Assembly: GCA_964034945.1 (NCBI GenBank)
Contig: CAXIUK010000001.1
Span: 62,001 to 126,000 of the forward strand
Length of the DNA: 64,000 nucleotides
Direction: 5' to 3'
Source: Chrysopilus asiliformis
Taxonomy: Eukaryota > Arthropoda > Insecta > Diptera > Rhagionidae
The position numbers and the translations under genes were made by a program. The notes beneath the pieces were generated by a model. The model was not told where the DNA came from, searched no databases, and saw only the letters and a list, made by a program, of their open reading frames with translations. Shown here in pieces: positions 61,456-64,000 of this stretch (the stretch's first letter is position 1; each line of letters starts with the position of its first letter).

Positions 61456-63847
61456 GGCTAAATTACCAGACGTAGATGCAAAAAATTAAAAATTTGCAGC
61501 ATTTTTTCTTGGTTTTTTGGCTTGTGCCGGAGAACCAAAAATCCCACAGACTTCTTATTTATCGTGGCATGTAGGTCTGACGCAGACCTTTCCATCGCAA
61601 AAAGTTTCAATGTTCTCCGATGTGTATTAACGAAGTTATGGCTAAATTACCAGACGTAGATGCAAAAAATTAAAAATTTGCAGCATTTTTTCTTGGTTTT
61701 TTGGCTTGTGCCGGAGAACCGAAAATCCCACAGACTTCTTATTTATCGTGGCATGTAGGTCTGACGCAGACCTTTCCATCGAAAAAAGTTGCAATGGTCT
61801 CCGATGTGTATTAACGAAGTTATGGCTAAATTACCAGACGTAGATGCAAAAAATTAAAAATTTGCAGCATTTTTTCTTGGTTTTTTGGCTTGTGCCGGAG
61901 AACCGAAAATCCCACAGACTTCTTATTTATCGTGGCATGTAGGTCTGACGCAGACCTTTCCATCGCAAAAAGTTTCAATGTTCTCCGATGTGTATTAACG
62001 AAGTTATGGCTAAATTACCAGACGTAGATGCAAAAAATTAAAAATTTGCAGCATTTTTTCTTGGTTTTTTGGCTTGTGCCGGAAAACCGAAAATCCCACA
62101 GACTTATTATTTATCGTGGCATGTAGGTCTGACGCAGACCTTTCCATCGCAAAAAGTTTCAATGTTCTCCGATGTGTATTAACGAAGTTATGGCTAAATT
62201 ACCAGACGTAGATGCAAAAAATTAAAAATTTGCAGCATTTTTTCTTGGTTTTTTGGCTTGTGCCGGAGAACCAAAAATCCCACAGACTTCTTATTTATCG
62301 TGGCATGTAGGTCTGACGCAGACCTTTCCATCGCAAAAAGTTTCAATGTTCTCCGATGTGTATTAACGAAGTTATGGCTAAATTACCAGACGTAGATGCA
62401 AAAAATTAAAAATTTGCAGCATTTTTTCTTGGTTTTTTGGCTTGTGCCGGAGAACCGAAAATCCCACAGACTTCTTATTTATCGTGGCATGTAGGTCTGA
62501 CGCAGACCTTTCCATCGCAAAAAGTTTCAATGTTCTCCGATGTGTATTAACGAAGTTATGGCTAAATTACCAGACGTAGATGCAAAAAATTAAAAATTTG
62601 CAGCATTTTTTCTTGGTTTTTTGGCTTGTGCCGGAGAACCGAAAATCCCACAGACTTCTTATTTATCGTGGCATGTAGGTCTGACGCAGACCTTTCCATC
62701 GAAAAAAGTTGCAATGTTCTCCGATGTGTATTAACGAAGTTATGGCTAAATTACCAGACGTAGATGCAAAAAATTAAAAATTTGCAGCATTTTTTCTTGG
62801 TTTTTTGGCTTGTGCCGGAGAACCGAAAATCCCACAGACTTCTTATTTATCGTGGCATGTAGGTCTGACGCAGACCTTTCCATCGCAAAAAGTTTCAATG
62901 TTCTCCGATGTGTATTAACGAAGTTATGGCTAAATTACCAGACGTAGATGCAAAAAATTAAAAATTTGCAGCATTTTTTCTTGGTTTTTTGGCTTGTGCC
63001 GGAAAACCGAAAATCCCACAGACTTATTATTTATCGTGGCATGTAGGTCTGACGCAGACCTTTCCATCGCAAAAAGTTTCAATGTTCTCCGATGTGTATT
63101 AACGAAGTTATGGCTAAATTACCAGACGTAGATGCAAAAAATTAAAAATTTGCAGCATTTTTTCTTGGTTTTTTGGCTTGTGCCGGAGAACCAAAAATCC
63201 CACAGACTTCTTATTTATCGTGGCATGTAGGTCTGACGCAGACCTTTCCATCGCAAAAAGTTTCAATGTTCTCCGATGTGTATTAACGAAGTTATGGCTA
63301 AATTACCAGACGTAGATGCAAAAAATTAAAAATTTGCAGCATTTTTTCTTGGTTTTTTGGCTTGTGCCGGAGAACCGAAAATCCCACAGACTTCTTATTT
63401 ATCGTGGCATGTAGGTCTGACGCAGACCTTTCCATCGAAAAAAGTTGCAATGTTCTCCGATGTGTATTAACGAAGTTATGGCTAAATTACCAGACGTAGA
63501 TGCAAAAAATTAAAAATTTGCAGCATTTTTTCTTGGTTTTTTGGCTTGTGCCGGAGAACCGAAAATCCCACAGACTTCTTATTTATCGTGGCATGTAGGT
63601 CTGACGCAGACCTTTCCATCGCAAAAAGTTTCAATGTTCTCCGATGTGTATTAACGAAGTTATGGCTAAATTACCAGACGTAGATGCAAAAAATTAAAAA
63701 TTTGCAGCATTTTTTCTTGGTTTTTTGGCTTGTGCCGGAAAACCGAAAATCCCACAGACTTATTATTTATCGTGGCATGTAGGTCTGACGCAGACCTTTC
63801 CATCGCAAAAAGTTTCAATGTTCTCCGATGTGTATTAACGAAGTTAT
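61456..63847 (+). repeat. 4/5/4-unit repeated block with private A143 marker
   Basis: Blocks 61456-62191 (K-tc, A143 C-gc, C-tc, Q-tc), 62192-63111 (K-tc, C-tc, A143 C-gc, C-tc, Q-tc) and 63112-63847 (K-tc, A143 C-gc, C-tc, Q-tc). ATCGAAAAAAG occurs at 61781, 62701 and 63437 (spacings 920 and 736 bp) and nowhere else in the window. The first A143 monomer also has ATGGTCT near 61796. Confidence 0.9.
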
Positions 63848-64000
63848 GGCTAAATTACCAGACGTAGATGCAAAAAATTAAAAATTTGCAGCATTTTTTC
63901 TTGGTTTTTTGGCTTGTGCCGGAAAACCGAAAATCCCACAGACTTATTATTTATCGTGGCATGTAGGTCTGACGCAGACCTTTCCATCGCAAAAAGTTTC
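63848..64000 (+). repeat. Partial monomer at right edge (Q-tc, first 153 bp)
   Basis: The copy stops at unit position 153 because the window ends there; the array clearly continues. Confidence 0.95.

Larger units (their letters stand above)
1..64000 (+). repeat. 184-bp satellite DNA array, 347 complete monomers plus a partial one
   Basis: The entire window consists of direct head-to-tail copies of a 184-bp unit with no spacer, no inversion and no foreign insertion. Copies typically differ from the consensus at 0-4 positions. I count 347 full monomers and a 153-bp partial copy at the right edge; the left edge happens to fall on the unit start chosen here. Thirteen monomers carry indels (+1 five times, +2 three times, -1 four times, -8 once), net -1 base, which matches the position of the final monomer exactly. 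Consensus composition is 35 C, 37 G and 112 A/T. The longest frame in the consensus that begins with ATG is 32 codons. Array length, unit size and absence of genes fit eukaryotic heterochromatin (established behaviour of satellite DNA); the host and chromosomal site are unknown. Both array edges lie outside the window. Confidence 0.98.

Noticed and set aside
1..64000. CRISPR array
   Set aside because: The unit is 184 bp and the whole unit is repeated; there are no unique spacers between short repeats.
1..64000. Species assignment, for example a particular insect satellite
   Set aside because: TTAACGAAGTTATGGC has a look I loosely associate with insect satellites, but I cannot name a family or verify it. 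A BLASTN of the consensus against genome assemblies would decide.

Overview
The whole window is one uninterrupted head-to-tail satellite DNA array. I found no protein-coding gene, RNA gene, transposon, CRISPR array or unique flanking sequence. The monomer is 184 bp with 39% G+C by my count of the consensus. By hand I follow 347 complete monomers plus a 153-bp partial copy at the right edge, all in the same orientation; 334 are exactly 184 bp and 13 carry an indel. The bookkeeping closes: 347 x 184 minus a net 1 base gives 63,847, and the last partial monomer starts at 63848. The scale, the near-nucleosomal unit length, the phased A/T tracts and the lack of genes point to eukaryotic (peri)centromeric or other constitutive heterochromatin. 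The species cannot be read from the sequence. CpG is not depleted (8 per unit, about 7 expected), which argues mildly against a heavily CpG-methylated vertebrate genome. An invertebrate such as an insect is a guess only.

Monomer coordinates used below start at GGCTAAATTACC (unit position 1). Variable sites define monomer classes: K = A at 82; P = A at 99; Q = A at 77 and A at 99; S = T at 95 and A at 99; C = consensus at all of these. Each also carries gc, tc or tt at 152-153. Rare markers are T7 or G+T9 in the second T-run, A39, T46, T12, C124 or A124, C147, A143 and C159. A distinct 'B' subfamily has T108, A111 and a wholly different 14-base block at 140-153.

Reading the array as a string of classes shows its history. 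Positions 1-6625 and 7178-13802 are a 36-monomer duplication at a spacing of 39 units (7,177 bp). B monomers occur only between 5.5 and 15.5 kb. A third partial copy starts at 15459. From about 15.5 to 29 kb the array is built from overlapping 3-, 12- and 17-unit-spaced duplications. From 29 to 41 kb there are 7-, 3- and 4-unit duplications, including the G+T9 monomers. From 41 to 55 kb there are 2- and 7-unit duplications and one monomer with an 8-bp deletion. The right end (55-64 kb) has 2-, 4/5- and 12-unit spacings and a private A143 variant. This is a mosaic of nested, recent unequal exchanges, not one fixed higher-order repeat.

Each monomer holds four recurring structural elements: a 7-bp-stem palindrome (118-134), a TGCAAA/TTTGCA dyad (22-43), roughly helically phased A/T tracts (25-63), and an 8-bp long-range inverted repeat (73-80 with 157-164). 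Because 184 = 3 x 61 + 1, reading frames shift at each monomer and no long ORF can form. The few ORFs of about 60-74 codons sit on indel-bearing monomers and are not considered genes.
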